The translations under genes and the position numbers were made by a program. Positions 18,106-27,871 of a stretch of 64,000 nucleotides of DNA are shown here, in pieces. Every line of letters begins with the position of its first letter. The first letter of the stretch is position 1. The stretch covers positions 496,001 through 560,000 of the forward strand of contig NZ_JACHNH010000001.1 of assembly GCF_014205335.1 (NCBI RefSeq). The letters are read 5' to 3'. Under the pieces are notes generated by a model. The model worked only from the letters and a program-made list of their open reading frames with translations. It ran no database searches and was not told where the DNA came from. Source of the stretch: Amorphoplanes digitatis (GTDB lineage Bacteria; Actinomycetota; Actinomycetes; Mycobacteriales; Micromonosporaceae).

Positions 18106-19380
18106 CTAGGAGGCAGCCGGGATCCCGTTCTGCGGCGGAGTCGCGGCCTGCGCCGAGTACGCCGCGACCGGCCCGTCGGCGTCGTCGGTCTGGTACGGCG
18201 TGCCGAAGTACGCCTGCTTACCGCCCTCGACCTTGGTCAGCTGCTCGCCGCCGTACCCGGAGTGGTTGTCGGCCGAGAAGCGCAGCGGAGCGTTGGCCGG
18301 CCCCTGGAATCCGCCCTTCTCCACCGCCGCGATGATCCCCTCCCGGGTCAGATCCTTCCCGGCCGCCTGGAGGCTCTGCACGAAGAGGTAGCCGACGGAC
18401 ATGCCGTAGACGATGTTGTTGTCGAACTCGGCGTTGCCGTTGTGCTGCGCGTTCACCTTCTTGAAGAGCTGGATCCACGGGTTGGCGTCGTCGGTGCTCA
18501 GCGGCAGGTAGTTGGCCGAGATCAGGCCCTCGGTCAGCGGCGTGGCCGCGCCCAGCTGCTTGGAGAGCGTGCGCAGGTCGGCGCCGACCTGCGTGACCAC
18601 GAACTGCGCCTTGAAGCCGATCTTGGCGGCGGTGCCAAGGCTCAGCGCGGTGAAGCCGGGCACGGTCGCCAGCATGACCACCTGGCAGCCGGCCTGCTTG
18701 AGCGCGCCCATCTGCGGGCCGACGTTCGGGTTGCTCGTGACGTACGACTGCTTGGCGGCGACCGGGCCGAGGATCTTCTCTATGCCGGCCAGGCTGTCGC
18801 GGCCGAAGTCGTCGTCCTGGCCGAGGAAGCAGACCTTCTTGCCGGGCAGGGTCTCCTTGACGTGCGAGGCGAGGATCTTGCCCTCGGTGGTGTAGTCGAC
18901 GTTGAACCCGAACGTGCCCGGGTACTTGTCCGGCTGGTTCCAGCTGCGGCTGCCCGAGGCGACGAAGAGGTCGGGCACCCGGTTGGTCTTGAGGAAGTCG
19001 AGCACGCCGGTGTGCGTCGGCGTGCCGAGGCCGTTCAGGATCGCGAAGACCTTGTCCTGGAGGACGAGCTCGCGGACCACCTGCTGGGTGTTCGCCGGGT
19101 TGTACTGGTCGTCCATGATCTTGTAGCTGATCTTCCGGCCGTGCACGCCGCCGCTCGCGTTCACGAAGTCGAAGTACGCCTTGGTGGCCGGCGCGATCTT
19201 CGAGTAGCCGGCCGCGGCCGGGCCGGTCAGCGGCATGTGCGTGCCGACGAGGATGTCCGTTGCGGTCACGCCGGGAACACTGCCGCCGCCACTGCTGCCG
19301 CCCGTGCCGTCGTCGCTGCAACCCGCTGTTGCGGCGGCGACCAGGGTTATCGCGGCGAGCGCGGACCAGATGCGTCTCAT
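18106..19380 (-). CDS. ABC importer solute-binding lipoprotein (branched-chain type)
   Basis: A 424-residue extracytoplasmic solute-binding protein of the LivJ/LivK-like family. A lipoprotein signal peptide with lipobox LVAAATAGC (Cys21) and a Ser/Gly-rich linker precede the two-lobed domain, which begins TDILVGTHMPLTGPAAAGYS. Despite the family name, such proteins in actinomycetes also bind aromatic acids, amides and small carboxylates. Linkage to CoA-ligase and beta-oxidation genes argues for a carboxylic acid rather than an amino acid. It overlaps the permease gene by ATGA and is the last gene of the importer block. Confidence 0.9.
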   Translation of the reverse strand: MRRIWSALAAITLVAAATAGCSDDGTGGSSGGGSVPGVTATDILVGTHMPLTGPAAAGYSKIAPATKAYFDFVNASGGVHGRKISYKIMDDQYNPANTQQVVRELVLQDKVFAILNGLGTPTHTGVLDFLKTNRVPDLFVASGSRSWNQPDKYPGTFGFNVDYTTEGKILASHVKETLPGKKVCFLGQDDDFGRDSLAGIEKILGPVAAKQSYVTSNPNVGPQMGALKQAGCQVVMLATVPGFTALSLGTAAKIGFKAQFVVTQVGADLRTLSKQLGAATPLTEGLISANYLPLSTDDANPWIQLFKKVNAQHNGNAEFDNNIVYGMSVGYLFVQSLQAAGKDLTREGIIAAVEKGGFQGPANAPLRFSADNHSGYGGEQLTKVEGGKQAYFGTPYQTDDADGPVAAYSAQAATPPQNGIPAAS

Positions 19381-20423
19381 GCCTTTCTCCTTCTTGGTTT
19401 GAGGGATGCGATGCCGCCGGGGGCGGCGAGCATGACGACGATCAACGTGATGCCGAAGAGCGCCAGCGGCAGATTCCCCTCGAGCCGCTGCGCGACCGCC
19501 GGTGACACGTCGACCGAGTCGGTGACCGAATGGGTCAGGGCGGGGAGCGCGACCAGCAGGACCGCGCCCCAGACCGCGCCGGCCAGGCTGCCGAGCCCGC
19601 CGATCACGATCGCCATCACGAGGAACAGGGAGAGCGACAGCGGGAACGCGCCCGGCGAGACGCTCTGTGCGAGCACCGCGAAGAGCGCACCGCCGAGGCC
19701 GGCGCAGGCCGCGCTCACCACGAACGCCATGACCTGGGTGCGCGCGACGTTCACCCCGGCGATGCGGGCGGCGGCCTCGTCATCGCGTACGGCGCGCAGC
19801 GACCGGCCGAACCGGCCGCGGACCAGCGTCGCCAGCACGAACATGGTGAGCAGCGCGCCCGTCCAGGTCAGCCAGGCCTGCCAGCGCTCGTACGGGAACG
19901 TCGCACCGAGCGCCAGCGGCGGCGGGTCGACGTAGACGGACAGGCCCTGATCGCTGTTGAAGGTCTTGTCGAAGGTGCTGGTGATGGCCGGCACCACCAC
20001 GGCGACGGCCAGGGTGAGCCCGGCCAGGTACGGGCCGCGCAGCCGCGCGGCGGCCAGCCCGACGATCCCGCCGGCGACGGTGGTCACCACGATCGCCGCG
20101 ACGACCGAGACCAGCAGCGTCCACTGCCCCTGCCCGGCCAGCCGCTCCTGAAGCAACGCGACCGTGTACGCCCCGGTCGCCATCAGCGCGCCGTGCCCGA
20201 GCGACAGCTGCCCGTTCAGCCCGGTGAGAACGGTCAGCCCGGCCGTGACGCAGAGGTAGGCGCCGACCGTCGCGAGCTGGTAGTTGCGAAAGGGCGGCAG
20301 GACGTAGGTCAGCGCGACGATCAGCACCGCGGCGGCGACCGTCCACAGCAGGTACCGGGTCCTGCGCCTCGTCTCGGGTGCGCGCCGTTCCGTGCTCACC
20401 GCCGGGGCCAGAGTCGCACTCAT
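19377..20423 (-). CDS. ABC importer permease, LivM-like
   Basis: A 348-residue integral membrane permease with about ten hydrophobic segments and the family signature LNGQLSLGHGALMATGAYT (about 70-88), then SLFLVMAIVIGGLGSLAGAV near the C-terminus. A cytoplasmic, charged N-terminus (STERRAPETRRRTRY) precedes the first segment. It forms the translocation channel with the LivH-like protein. The ATG overlaps the stop of the LivH-like gene, and its own stop overlaps the binding-protein start. Confidence 0.92.
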   Translation of the reverse strand: MSATLAPAVSTERRAPETRRRTRYLLWTVAAAVLIVALTYVLPPFRNYQLATVGAYLCVTAGLTVLTGLNGQLSLGHGALMATGAYTVALLQERLAGQGQWTLLVSVVAAIVVTTVAGGIVGLAAARLRGPYLAGLTLAVAVVVPAITSTFDKTFNSDQGLSVYVDPPPLALGATFPYERWQAWLTWTGALLTMFVLATLVRGRFGRSLRAVRDDEAAARIAGVNVARTQVMAFVVSAACAGLGGALFAVLAQSVSPGAFPLSLSLFLVMAIVIGGLGSLAGAVWGAVLLVALPALTHSVTDSVDVSPAVAQRLEGNLPLALFGITLIVVMLAAPGGIASLKPRRRKA

Positions 20424-21298
20424 ACCGCCCTCGCCGCCGATCGGGAGAAGAGGCCGCCGGGGCGGCCGAGGAGCACGACGACGAGCAGCAGCAGGACGGC
20501 GATCGGGGCGACGGTCGCGCCCAGATAGCCGCTGACGTAGGAGAGCAGCAGCCCCACGATCAGCCCGCCGGCCACCGCGCCGAACGGGCTGTCCAGCCCG
20601 CCGACCACGGCCGCGGTGAACGACGAGACGAAGACGATGTCCATCGCGTTCGGATGCAGGCCCAGCTCGGTCGGGATGACGAGCATGCCGGCCATCGAAC
20701 CGACCGCCGCCGCCAGCGCCCACCCGAGCGTGAGCATCCCGCCGACGTTGACGCCGAGCAGCCGCGACACGTCCGGCGCGAACGCCGAGGCGCGCATCCG
20801 CAGGCCGACGTTCGTCCTGGTGAACAGGACCGCCAGCAGACCGACGACGGCGAAGACGGCCGCGAACACGAACAGGTCGAAGCGCGACAGCAGCGCGATC
20901 CCGCCGACGTCGAACGCGTCCCGGCTGAACGGCGCGCCGGCCGGCCGGAACTCGTTGCCGTAGGTCATGCCGAGCACGCCCTGGATGACAAGCACCAGGC
21001 CGAGCGCGACCACCACGCCGTTGAGCGGGGACGAATGGTCGACGAACCGCATCACCACCCGCTCGACGGCCGCGCCGAGCAGCAGCCCGCCGACGACCGC
21101 CACCACGAAGCCGAGCCAGTACGAGCCGGTCGCGGTGGAGACGGAGTAGCCGACGTAGGCGGTCGCCACCGCCATCGCGCCCTGCGCGAAGTTCACGATC
21201 CGGGTGGCCCGCCAGATGAGCACCAATGCCAGGGCGAACGCGGCGTACACCGCGCCGCGGCCCAGGCCGTCGAACGTCAAGAACACGAACCGGTCCAT
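20420..21298 (-). CDS. ABC importer permease, LivH-like
   Basis: A 292-residue polytopic permease with the LivH hallmarks FLTFDGLGRGAVYAAFALAL at the N-terminus, TRIVNFAQGAMAVATAYVGY (about 32-51) and GGLDSPFGAVAGGLIVGLL near the C-terminus. It pairs with the LivM-like permease and two ATPases. It starts 12 bp after the LivF-like gene and overlaps the LivM-like gene by ATGA. Confidence 0.92.
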   Translation of the reverse strand: MDRFVFLTFDGLGRGAVYAAFALALVLIWRATRIVNFAQGAMAVATAYVGYSVSTATGSYWLGFVVAVVGGLLLGAAVERVVMRFVDHSSPLNGVVVALGLVLVIQGVLGMTYGNEFRPAGAPFSRDAFDVGGIALLSRFDLFVFAAVFAVVGLLAVLFTRTNVGLRMRASAFAPDVSRLLGVNVGGMLTLGWALAAAVGSMAGMLVIPTELGLHPNAMDIVFVSSFTAAVVGGLDSPFGAVAGGLIVGLLLSYVSGYLGATVAPIAVLLLLVVVLLGRPGGLFSRSAARAV

Positions 21299-21310
21299 GG
21301 CCCTCCCTTC

Positions 21311-22023
21311 TCAGAATCCGAGGTATGCGTGTCGCATGTCTTCGTCCTCGCGCAGCGTCGCGGCGTCCGCGCCGGCGACGACCCGGCCCAGCGACATCAC
21401 GACGCCGGTGTCGGCGACCGACAGCGCGCTGCGCACGTTCTGCTCCACAAGCAGCACGGTCAGGCCGGTCGAGTCCCGCAGGGTGCGCAGCAGGCCCATG
21501 ATCTGGCCGGTCACCTTCGGTGCCAGGCCCAGCGACGGCTCGTCCAGCAGCAGCAGGCGCGGCCGGCCGACCAGCGCCCGGCCGAGCGCGAGCATCTGCC
21601 GCTCGCCGCCGGAGAGCTGGTGGCCGGGGAAGCGGCGGCGGCGGGCGAGCGGCTCGAAGAGGTCGTACACCTCGTCCAGCGCCCGCTTCGCGTCCGCGCG
21701 GTCCTTGCGCCACAGGCCGCCGAGCCGCAGGTTCTCGTCGACGGTCAGCTCGGTGACGACCCCGCGGCCCTCCGGCACGTGCGCCACCCCGCGGCGCACC
21801 ATCTCCTCGACCCGGACCCCGCGCAGGTCCTGGCCGTCGAGCAGGATCCGGCCCCGGGCCGGCCGGAGCAGACCCGAGAGGGTACGCAGCAGCGTCGTCT
21901 TCCCCGCGCCGTTCGCACCGAGTACGGCGGTGATGGCACCGGCCGGCACCGCCAGGTCGACGTCGTGCAGCACGGGCGCGGCCCCGTACCCGACCGTGAC
22001 CTGTTCGGCCTCCAGCAACGCGC

Positions 22024-22027
<4 letters not shown>
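21311..22027 (-). CDS. ABC importer ATPase, LivF-like
   Basis: A 238-residue ATP-binding subunit: Walker A GANGAGKTT (about 37-45), Q-loop region, signature LSGGERQML, Walker B LLLLDEPSLGLAP and switch segment LLVEQNV. The final residues HAYLGF are the usual LivF ending. It energises uptake with the LivG-like ATPase. The start ATG overlaps the LivG-like stop by ATGA. Confidence 0.93.
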
Positions 22028-22770
<743 letters not shown>

Positions 22771-22804
22771 TGTCCTAGGTGGAGGATGTGACGCGGGTAA
22801 CTAT

Positions 22805-22821
22805 TTACACTTGGAGTGTAA
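22805..22821. promoter_or_regulatory. Perfect palindromic operator upstream of the importer operon
   Basis: TTACACT-TGG-AGTGTAA is a perfect 7-bp inverted repeat 35 bp upstream of the LivG-like start, in a locally AT-rich stretch. Size and symmetry suit a TetR-family dimer. It extends into GTGTAAGTT, shared with the divergent TetR intergenic region at 10319-10327, so the same regulator may act at both places. Confidence 0.55.
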
Positions 22822-22846
22822 GTTCTTGAGACCCGGTGTCAATAGC

Positions 22847-22878
22847 CCCGAAACATCGAGCTCGACAAAGGTTTCGGG
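22847..22878. repeat. Inverted repeat CCCGAAAC/GTTTCGGG
   Basis: Eight-base perfect arms (22847-22854 and 22871-22878) separated by 16 bp, in the 220-bp gap between the importer operon and the end of alkB. It could be a stem ending alkB transcription or part of the importer control region; no T-run follows on either strand. Confidence 0.35.
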
Positions 22879-22990
22879 CGCGGAGCGTGACCACTCCGTG
22901 CCTCAAAGTATCGTAAGTCATCGATGGACCGGATCGGAGCGCACGACGAACGGCGCCCGGGGGGCGGGCGCGGCGGAGGGTGTGTGCCGG

Positions 22991-23623
22991 CTAGGCGACG
23001 TTGATCGGGCGGAACTGGACGCTGACCCGGGGGCCGACCGGCCTCGCCGTCTTGGGGATCGCGTGCTCCCAGGTGCGCTGGCAGGAGCCGCCCATCACGA
23101 TCAGGTCGCCGTGGCCCAGTGGGAAGCGCAGCGTCTCGCCGCCCGCGCGGGGGCGCAGCAGGAGGTTTCGCGGGGAGCCGAAGGAGACGATCGCCACCAT
23201 GGTGTCCTCGCGGGAGGACCGGCCGCGGGTGTCGCCGTGCCACGCGACGCTGTCGCGGCCGTCGCGGTAGAGGCACATGCCGGCCGTGACGAATTCCTCG
23301 CCCAACTCGGGCCCGTAGTGCGCCGAGAGGCGGTCGCGCGCGTCGGTCAGCGCCGGGTGCGGCAGGGCCTCGCCGGGCCCGTACCAGCGGAGCAGGCGGG
23401 GGACGTCGACGACGCCGTCATACATCTGGCGGCGCTCGGCCCGCCAGTCGACCGCGGTGAGCAGGGTATCGAAGACCGGGTCCGAGCCGCGCACCCAGCC
23501 CGGCAGCACGTCCACCCAGGCGCCCGCGGACAGCCGGTGGCGGACCGGGCCGCCGGGCAGCGGCCCGAGCGTGGTGGCGGTGCCGGCCATGAGGTCGAGC
23601 ATCGACGGCTGGTAGGCGGTCAC
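22991..23623 (-). CDS. AlkB-family 2-oxoglutarate/Fe(II) dioxygenase
   Basis: A 210-residue AlkB-like oxygenase that would remove alkyl groups from nucleic-acid bases by oxidation. Iron ligands: His129 and Asp131 in AWHGDTRGR, and His187 in RTWEHAIPK. 2-oxoglutarate-binding arginines lie in RVSVQFRPIN. GHGDLIVMGGSCQRTW is the usual strand before the third ligand. The start is GTG at 23623. A TAGGGT hexamer ends 6 nt upstream, so the mRNA is probably leaderless. Internal ATGs at 23602 and 23590 are less likely because they would remove conserved N-terminal residues. Confidence 0.9.
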   Translation of the reverse strand: MTAYQPSMLDLMAGTATTLGPLPGGPVRHRLSAGAWVDVLPGWVRGSDPVFDTLLTAVDWRAERRQMYDGVVDVPRLLRWYGPGEALPHPALTDARDRLSAHYGPELGEEFVTAGMCLYRDGRDSVAWHGDTRGRSSREDTMVAIVSFGSPRNLLLRPRAGGETLRFPLGHGDLIVMGGSCQRTWEHAIPKTARPVGPRVSVQFRPINVA

Positions 23624-23629
23624 CCGGAC

Positions 23630-23635
23630 ACCCTA
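23630..23635 (-). promoter_or_regulatory. Candidate -10 element for leaderless alkB mRNA
   Basis: Minus-strand TAGGGT (TANNNT form) 6 nt before the GTG start at 23623. No ribosome binding site is visible. This spacing is typical of leaderless actinobacterial transcripts. Confidence 0.4.
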
Positions 23636-23636
23636 C

Positions 23637-23666
23637 GCCGCATTAGCACGCGTGTGCCAATGCGGC
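23637..23666. terminator. Hairpin terminator after the wall-protein gene
   Basis: 13-bp arms with one mismatch (GCCGCATTAGCAC and GTGCCAATGCGGC) around a GCGT loop, starting 14 bp beyond the stop at 23680 (minus strand). No T-run, as is common for actinomycete terminators. It separates this gene from alkB. Confidence 0.7.
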
Positions 23667-23679
23667 GCAGGTGTGACGA

Positions 23680-24765
23680 TCAGGAGGTGCGGCGGCGCCG
23701 GGCCAGCAGCAGGGCGCCCGCCCCCGCGGCCAGCAGGCTCAGCCCGGCGGCGGCGAGCGGGACGGCCGGCGCCCCGGTGATCGGCAGGGTCGGCTCGCCG
23801 CCGGCCTGGCCGCCGGTGGGCGACGGCGACGGGGAGGCGGACGGCTTGATGATCTTGGCCCGGTAGCTGGCCTTGTCGTTGGCGGCGTTGGTGTCCTGGT
23901 TCCCCGGGTAGATCGTCGGGGTCAGCGAGATCCCGTCCGCGTCGTACTCCGTCACCTCGAAACGCATGGTGAACTCGAACGTCTTACCGGCCTCGAGCAC
24001 GCCGAACGTGCACTGCATCTCGCCCGGGTCGAAGCCGCAGCCTTCCGGCCAGCCGGAGTACCGCAGGCCGGAGACGGGGTTGATCCCCGAGCTGAGGCTG
24101 AAGGGCGCCCGGTACGGGCCGAAGTTGTGCACCTTGAACGTCGCGTCGAACTTGTCGCCGACCTTCCACGGTCCGGGCGGCGCGCTGATGGCGACGGACA
24201 TGTCGCCGGTCGTGGCGACGAACACGTCCCAGCTCGAGACGTTGTTGTCCTGCTCCGGGTCCGGGATCTCCGTGGTGAGGGTGGCCTTGGCGGTGACGTA
24301 CTCGCCGAGCGGCAGCTCGTCGCTGAAGTCGGTCGTCACCCACCAGGCGCCGTTGGTCGCCGGCAGCTGGTCGACCGGGTCCTGGGTCGTGCAGGTGACC
24401 TTCCGGCCGGCGGCGTCCGGCACGCACGGGCCGGAGGCGTGCTGGTTGGTGGCCGAGCGGAACGTGACGCCCTCCGGAAGCTCCAGCACGACGGTCTTGT
24501 GCTGCGGCACGTTCTCCGGGTAGCCGGCCGTCGACATCACGAACGTGACGGTGTCACCGGGTGCCACCGCGGCCTGCCCGTGCTCGTTGTAGAGGAACAG
24601 CCGGGCGTCGACGCTGGCCGGCGGCGCGGCGGCCTTGCGCGCGGCCGCGGCGCCGGTCGGCGCCGGGGCCGACGGTGCCGCCGCGGCGGCGGGCGCGCCA
24701 AGGAGCAGGACGCCCAGGGTCGCGGCGTAGGTCGCGGCCGTACCGCGCCGGAGCCAAGCAGACAT
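23680..24765 (-). CDS. LPXTG-type cell-wall anchored protein
   Basis: A 361-residue surface protein. A signal peptide ends about residue 29 (AAAAAPSAP). An Ala/Pro-rich linker is followed by two beta-rich, DUF11-like domains (LELPEGVTFRSATNQHASGP and DKFDATFKVHNFGPYRAPFS), then a Ser/Pro spacer. The sorting signal is LPITG at 327-331, a hydrophobic segment and an RRRR tail. It is presumably attached to peptidoglycan by a sortase encoded elsewhere. The function beyond wall display is unknown. A terminator follows it. Confidence 0.85.
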   Translation of the reverse strand: MSAWLRRGTAATYAATLGVLLLGAPAAAAAPSAPAPTGAAAARKAAAPPASVDARLFLYNEHGQAAVAPGDTVTFVMSTAGYPENVPQHKTVVLELPEGVTFRSATNQHASGPCVPDAAGRKVTCTTQDPVDQLPATNGAWWVTTDFSDELPLGEYVTAKATLTTEIPDPEQDNNVSSWDVFVATTGDMSVAISAPPGPWKVGDKFDATFKVHNFGPYRAPFSLSSGINPVSGLRYSGWPEGCGFDPGEMQCTFGVLEAGKTFEFTMRFEVTEYDADGISLTPTIYPGNQDTNAANDKASYRAKIIKPSASPSPSPTGGQAGGEPTLPITGAPAVPLAAAGLSLLAAGAGALLLARRRRTS

Positions 24766-24909
24766 GTCCAGCCTTCCGTTCGGTGGGTGGACGGAAAGGT
24801 AGCGCAGAACTGAAACGTTTTCGACCCGTGCGCCGTACCGAAATAGAAAGACGGGCCTTCCCTCCGACAGAACGGTCTATACCGCTTGGGCCGCACCGGG
24901 TCAAAGAGA

Positions 24910-24933
24910 AAAGGCCCGCCGAGGCGGGCCTTT
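24910..24933 (-). terminator. Intrinsic terminator of the sdh operon
   Basis: GGCCCGC stem (24913-24919/24924-24930) extended by AAA/TTT pairs, four-base loop, starting 11 bp past the sdhB stop. On the minus strand a TTTTCTCTTT tract follows. Confidence 0.8.
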
Positions 24934-24943
24934 CCGGGTGTGA

Positions 24944-25951
24944 TCAGTCCTTGTCCGGTTCCGGATGGCGGTAGGTGATGCCGCCCTCCGGCAACGGGAA
25001 CTCCTGGTCGTCGCCGAACGGCGAGGGGCCGCCCGCCTGCATCGCGACCATCTCGGCGACGTCAAGCCGGCCGTCGACGTTGAGCGGCGGTGACTCCGCG
25101 GGCCGGGCGCCCGAGGGGCCGATGCCCGCCGCGACGCCGGTGACGCCCGTGCTGGTGCTTTGCGCCATCGACTCCCGCGCGGAGCCGGCCGGTGAGCTCT
25201 CCAGCTGGTCCCGACGGAAGATCTTGCGGCCCAGCCACACCAGCGGGTCGTAGCGGCGGTCCACGACCCGTTCCTTCATCGGGATGATCGCGTTATCCGT
25301 GATCTTGATGTGCTCGGGGCAGACCTCGGTGCAGCACTTGGTGATGTTGCAGTAGCCGAGGCCCTGGCTCGCCTGTGCGTACTCCTTGCGGTCGCCGCGG
25401 TCGTCCAGCGGGTGCATGTCCAGCTCGGCCGCGCGGATGAAGTAGCGCGGACCCGAGAACGCCGGCTTGTTCTCCTCGTGGTCGCGGACCACGTGGCAGG
25501 TGTTCTGGCAGAGGAAGCACTCGATGCACTTGCGGAACTCCTGCGAGCGCTCCACGTCGACCTGCTGCATCCGGTAGTCGCCGGGCTTGACGCCCGGCGG
25601 CGGCGCGAACGCGGGGGTCTCGCGGGCCTTCTCGTAGTTGAACGAGACGTCCGTGACCAGGTCGCGGATGATCGGGAAGGCCCGCAGCGGGGTGATCGTG
25701 ACGGTCTCGTCCTCCTCGAAGGTGGACATCCGCGTCATGCAGCCCAGCCGCGGCTTGCCGTTGATCTCCATCGAGCAGGAGCCGCACTTGCCGGCCTTGC
25801 AGTTCCAGCGGCAGGCCAGATCCGGCGTCTGGGTCGCCTGTAGCCGGTGGATGATGTCGAGGACGACCTCGCCCTCGTTCACCTCGACGTCGAAGTCCTG
25901 GATCTCACCGCCCGACGAGTCGCCCCGCCACACCCGAAAGTGACGCTCCAT
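24944..25951 (-). CDS. sdhB: Succinate dehydrogenase iron-sulfur subunit
   Basis: A 335-residue SdhB. [2Fe-2S] ligands: Cys51, Cys56, Cys59 and Cys71 (CKAGKCGSC, then LGC). The second half carries the ligands for the [4Fe-4S] and [3Fe-4S] centres (CIECFLCQNTC and CNITKCCTEVCPEH). It passes electrons from SdhA to the quinone site. Family members have about 240-260 residues; this one has a C-terminal tail of about 85 residues, Ser/Pro/Gly-rich and without cysteines. The start at 25951 shares one base with the sdhA stop (TAATG). It is the last gene of sdhCAB. Confidence 0.95.
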   Translation of the reverse strand: MERHFRVWRGDSSGGEIQDFDVEVNEGEVVLDIIHRLQATQTPDLACRWNCKAGKCGSCSMEINGKPRLGCMTRMSTFEEDETVTITPLRAFPIIRDLVTDVSFNYEKARETPAFAPPPGVKPGDYRMQQVDVERSQEFRKCIECFLCQNTCHVVRDHEENKPAFSGPRYFIRAAELDMHPLDDRGDRKEYAQASQGLGYCNITKCCTEVCPEHIKITDNAIIPMKERVVDRRYDPLVWLGRKIFRRDQLESSPAGSARESMAQSTSTGVTGVAAGIGPSGARPAESPPLNVDGRLDVAEMVAMQAGGPSPFGDDQEFPLPEGGITYRHPEPDKD

Positions 25952-27861
25952 TACTTCGCCTCCCCGACTACCTCGTCGTACTCGGCCAGTTCCTCTACCG
26001 TCAGATACTTCGAGAGCTCGGTGCGGTCGAAGAGCTTGATCAGCTCGGCGCGCATCTTCGGCACCGGCTTGCGCTCGAGGTGCACGTCGCCGCCGTCGTC
26101 CAGCGAGCAGACCAGGTTGACCAGTCGCCACTGCGGGCTCATCTTCGGGTGGTCCTCGCGGGTGTGGCCGCCGCGCGACTCCTCGCGCTCCAGCGCCGCC
26201 TTCGCGGTGCACTCCGAGACGATGAGCATGTTGCGCAGGTCCAGCGCCAGGTGCCAGCCCGGGTTGTACAGGCGGCCGCCGGTCGCGCCGACGTTCGCCA
26301 CCCGCACCTTGAGCTCCTGCAACCGCTTGAGGGCGTCGGACAGCTCGCCCTCGCGGCGGATGATGCCGACCAGGTCGCCCATCACGACCTGCAGGTCGTG
26401 CTGCAACGTGTACGGGTTCTCGCCGCCCTCACGACTCAGCGGGGCGAGCGCGGCGTCCACCGCCGACTCGACGTCGCCGGTGGCCACCTTGGGCCGCTTG
26501 GCCAGCGTCTCCGTGTACGCCGCCGCGTGCTCGCCGGCCCGCTTGCCGAAGACCAGCAGGTCGGAGAGTGAGTTGCCGCCGAGCCGGTTGGAGCCGTGCA
26601 TGCCGCCGGACACCTCGCCGGCCGCGAACAGGCCCTGTACGTGGCCGAACGCCGCCGCCGAGTCCGGGTCGACCTCGACGCCGCCCATCACGTAGTGGCA
26701 GGTCGGGCCGACCTCCATCGGCTCCTTGGTGATGTCGACGTCCGCCAGCTCCTTGAACTGGTGGTACATCGACGGCAGCCGCCGCTGGATCTCCTCGGCC
26801 GGCAGCCGGCTGGCGATGTCGAGCAGCACGCCGCCCGCCTTCGTGCCGCGGCCGGCCTTCACCTCGCTGTTGATCGCCCGGGCGACCTCGTCGCGGGGGA
26901 GCAGCTCGGGCGGGCGCCGGTTGTTGTCCGGGTCCTTGTACCAGCGGTCCGCCTCCTCGGCGGTCTCCGCGTACTGCCGGCGGAAGACGTCGGGGACGTA
27001 GTCGAACATGAACCGCTTGCCGTCGGAGTTCTTCAGGATGCCGCCGTCGCCGCGCACCGACTCGGTGACCAGGATGCCCTTGACGCTGGGCGGCCAGACC
27101 ATGCCGGTCGGGTGGAACTGGAGGAACTCCATGTTGATCAGCGTCGCGCCGGCCCGCAGCGCGAGCGCGTGGCCGTCGCCGGTGTACTCCCACGAGTTCG
27201 AGGTGACCTTGTAGGAGCGGCCGACGCCGCCGGTGGCGAGCACGATCGCCGGCGCCTCGAGCAGAATGAACTCGCCCGACTCGCGGTAGTAGCCGAACGC
27301 GCCGGCCACCTTGTCGCCGTCGAGCAGCAGCTCGGTGATCGTGGTCTCGGAGAAGACCCGGATCCTCGCGTCGTAGTTGCCGGTCTCCGCGAAGTCTTCC
27401 TGCTGCAACGAGACGATCTTCTGCTGGAGGGTGCGGATCAGCTCCAGGCCGGTACGGTCGCCGACGTGCGCGAGCCGCGGGTACTCGTGGCCGCCGAAGT
27501 TGCGCTGGGAGATCTTGCCGTCCTTGGTGCGGTCGAAGAGCGCACCGTAGGTCTCCAGCTCCCAGATGCGCTCCGGCGCCTCCTTGGCGTGCAGCTCGGC
27601 CATCCGGAAGTTGTTCAGGAACTTGCCGCCGCGCATGGTGTCACCGAAGTGCACCATCCAGTTGTCCCGGCTGTTCACGTTGCCCATTGCGGCGGCCGCG
27701 CCGCCCTCGGCCATGACCGTGTGCGCCTTGCCGAAGAGCGACTTCGAGATGATCGCGGTCCGCTTGCCGGCGAGTCGGGCCTCGATGGCCGCCCGCAGCC
27801 CGGCGCCACCGGCGCCGATCACGACGACGTCGTAGTGGTGTCGTTCGATTCGGGTTGTCAT
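25951..27861 (-). CDS. sdhA: Succinate dehydrogenase flavoprotein subunit
   Basis: A 636-residue SdhA. FAD-binding GAGGAGLRAAIEA (about 16-28), flavin-attachment region FGKAHTVMAEGG, active-site arginine in TESVRGDGG, and FHPTGMVWPP, TCHYVMGGVEVD and GGNSLSDLLVFG. It oxidises succinate to fumarate in the TCA cycle and feeds the respiratory chain. Length and gene order match mycobacterial Sdh1 (Rv0248c type) rather than Sdh2. It lies 10 bp after the membrane-anchor gene. Confidence 0.95.
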   Translation of the reverse strand: MTTRIERHHYDVVVIGAGGAGLRAAIEARLAGKRTAIISKSLFGKAHTVMAEGGAAAAMGNVNSRDNWMVHFGDTMRGGKFLNNFRMAELHAKEAPERIWELETYGALFDRTKDGKISQRNFGGHEYPRLAHVGDRTGLELIRTLQQKIVSLQQEDFAETGNYDARIRVFSETTITELLLDGDKVAGAFGYYRESGEFILLEAPAIVLATGGVGRSYKVTSNSWEYTGDGHALALRAGATLINMEFLQFHPTGMVWPPSVKGILVTESVRGDGGILKNSDGKRFMFDYVPDVFRRQYAETAEEADRWYKDPDNNRRPPELLPRDEVARAINSEVKAGRGTKAGGVLLDIASRLPAEEIQRRLPSMYHQFKELADVDITKEPMEVGPTCHYVMGGVEVDPDSAAAFGHVQGLFAAGEVSGGMHGSNRLGGNSLSDLLVFGKRAGEHAAAYTETLAKRPKVATGDVESAVDAALAPLSREGGENPYTLQHDLQVVMGDLVGIIRREGELSDALKRLQELKVRVANVGATGGRLYNPGWHLALDLRNMLIVSECTAKAALEREESRGGHTREDHPKMSPQWRLVNLVCSLDDGGDVHLERKPVPKMRAELIKLFDRTELSKYLTVEELAEYDEVVGEAK

Positions 27862-27871
27862 TGGGGGCCCT

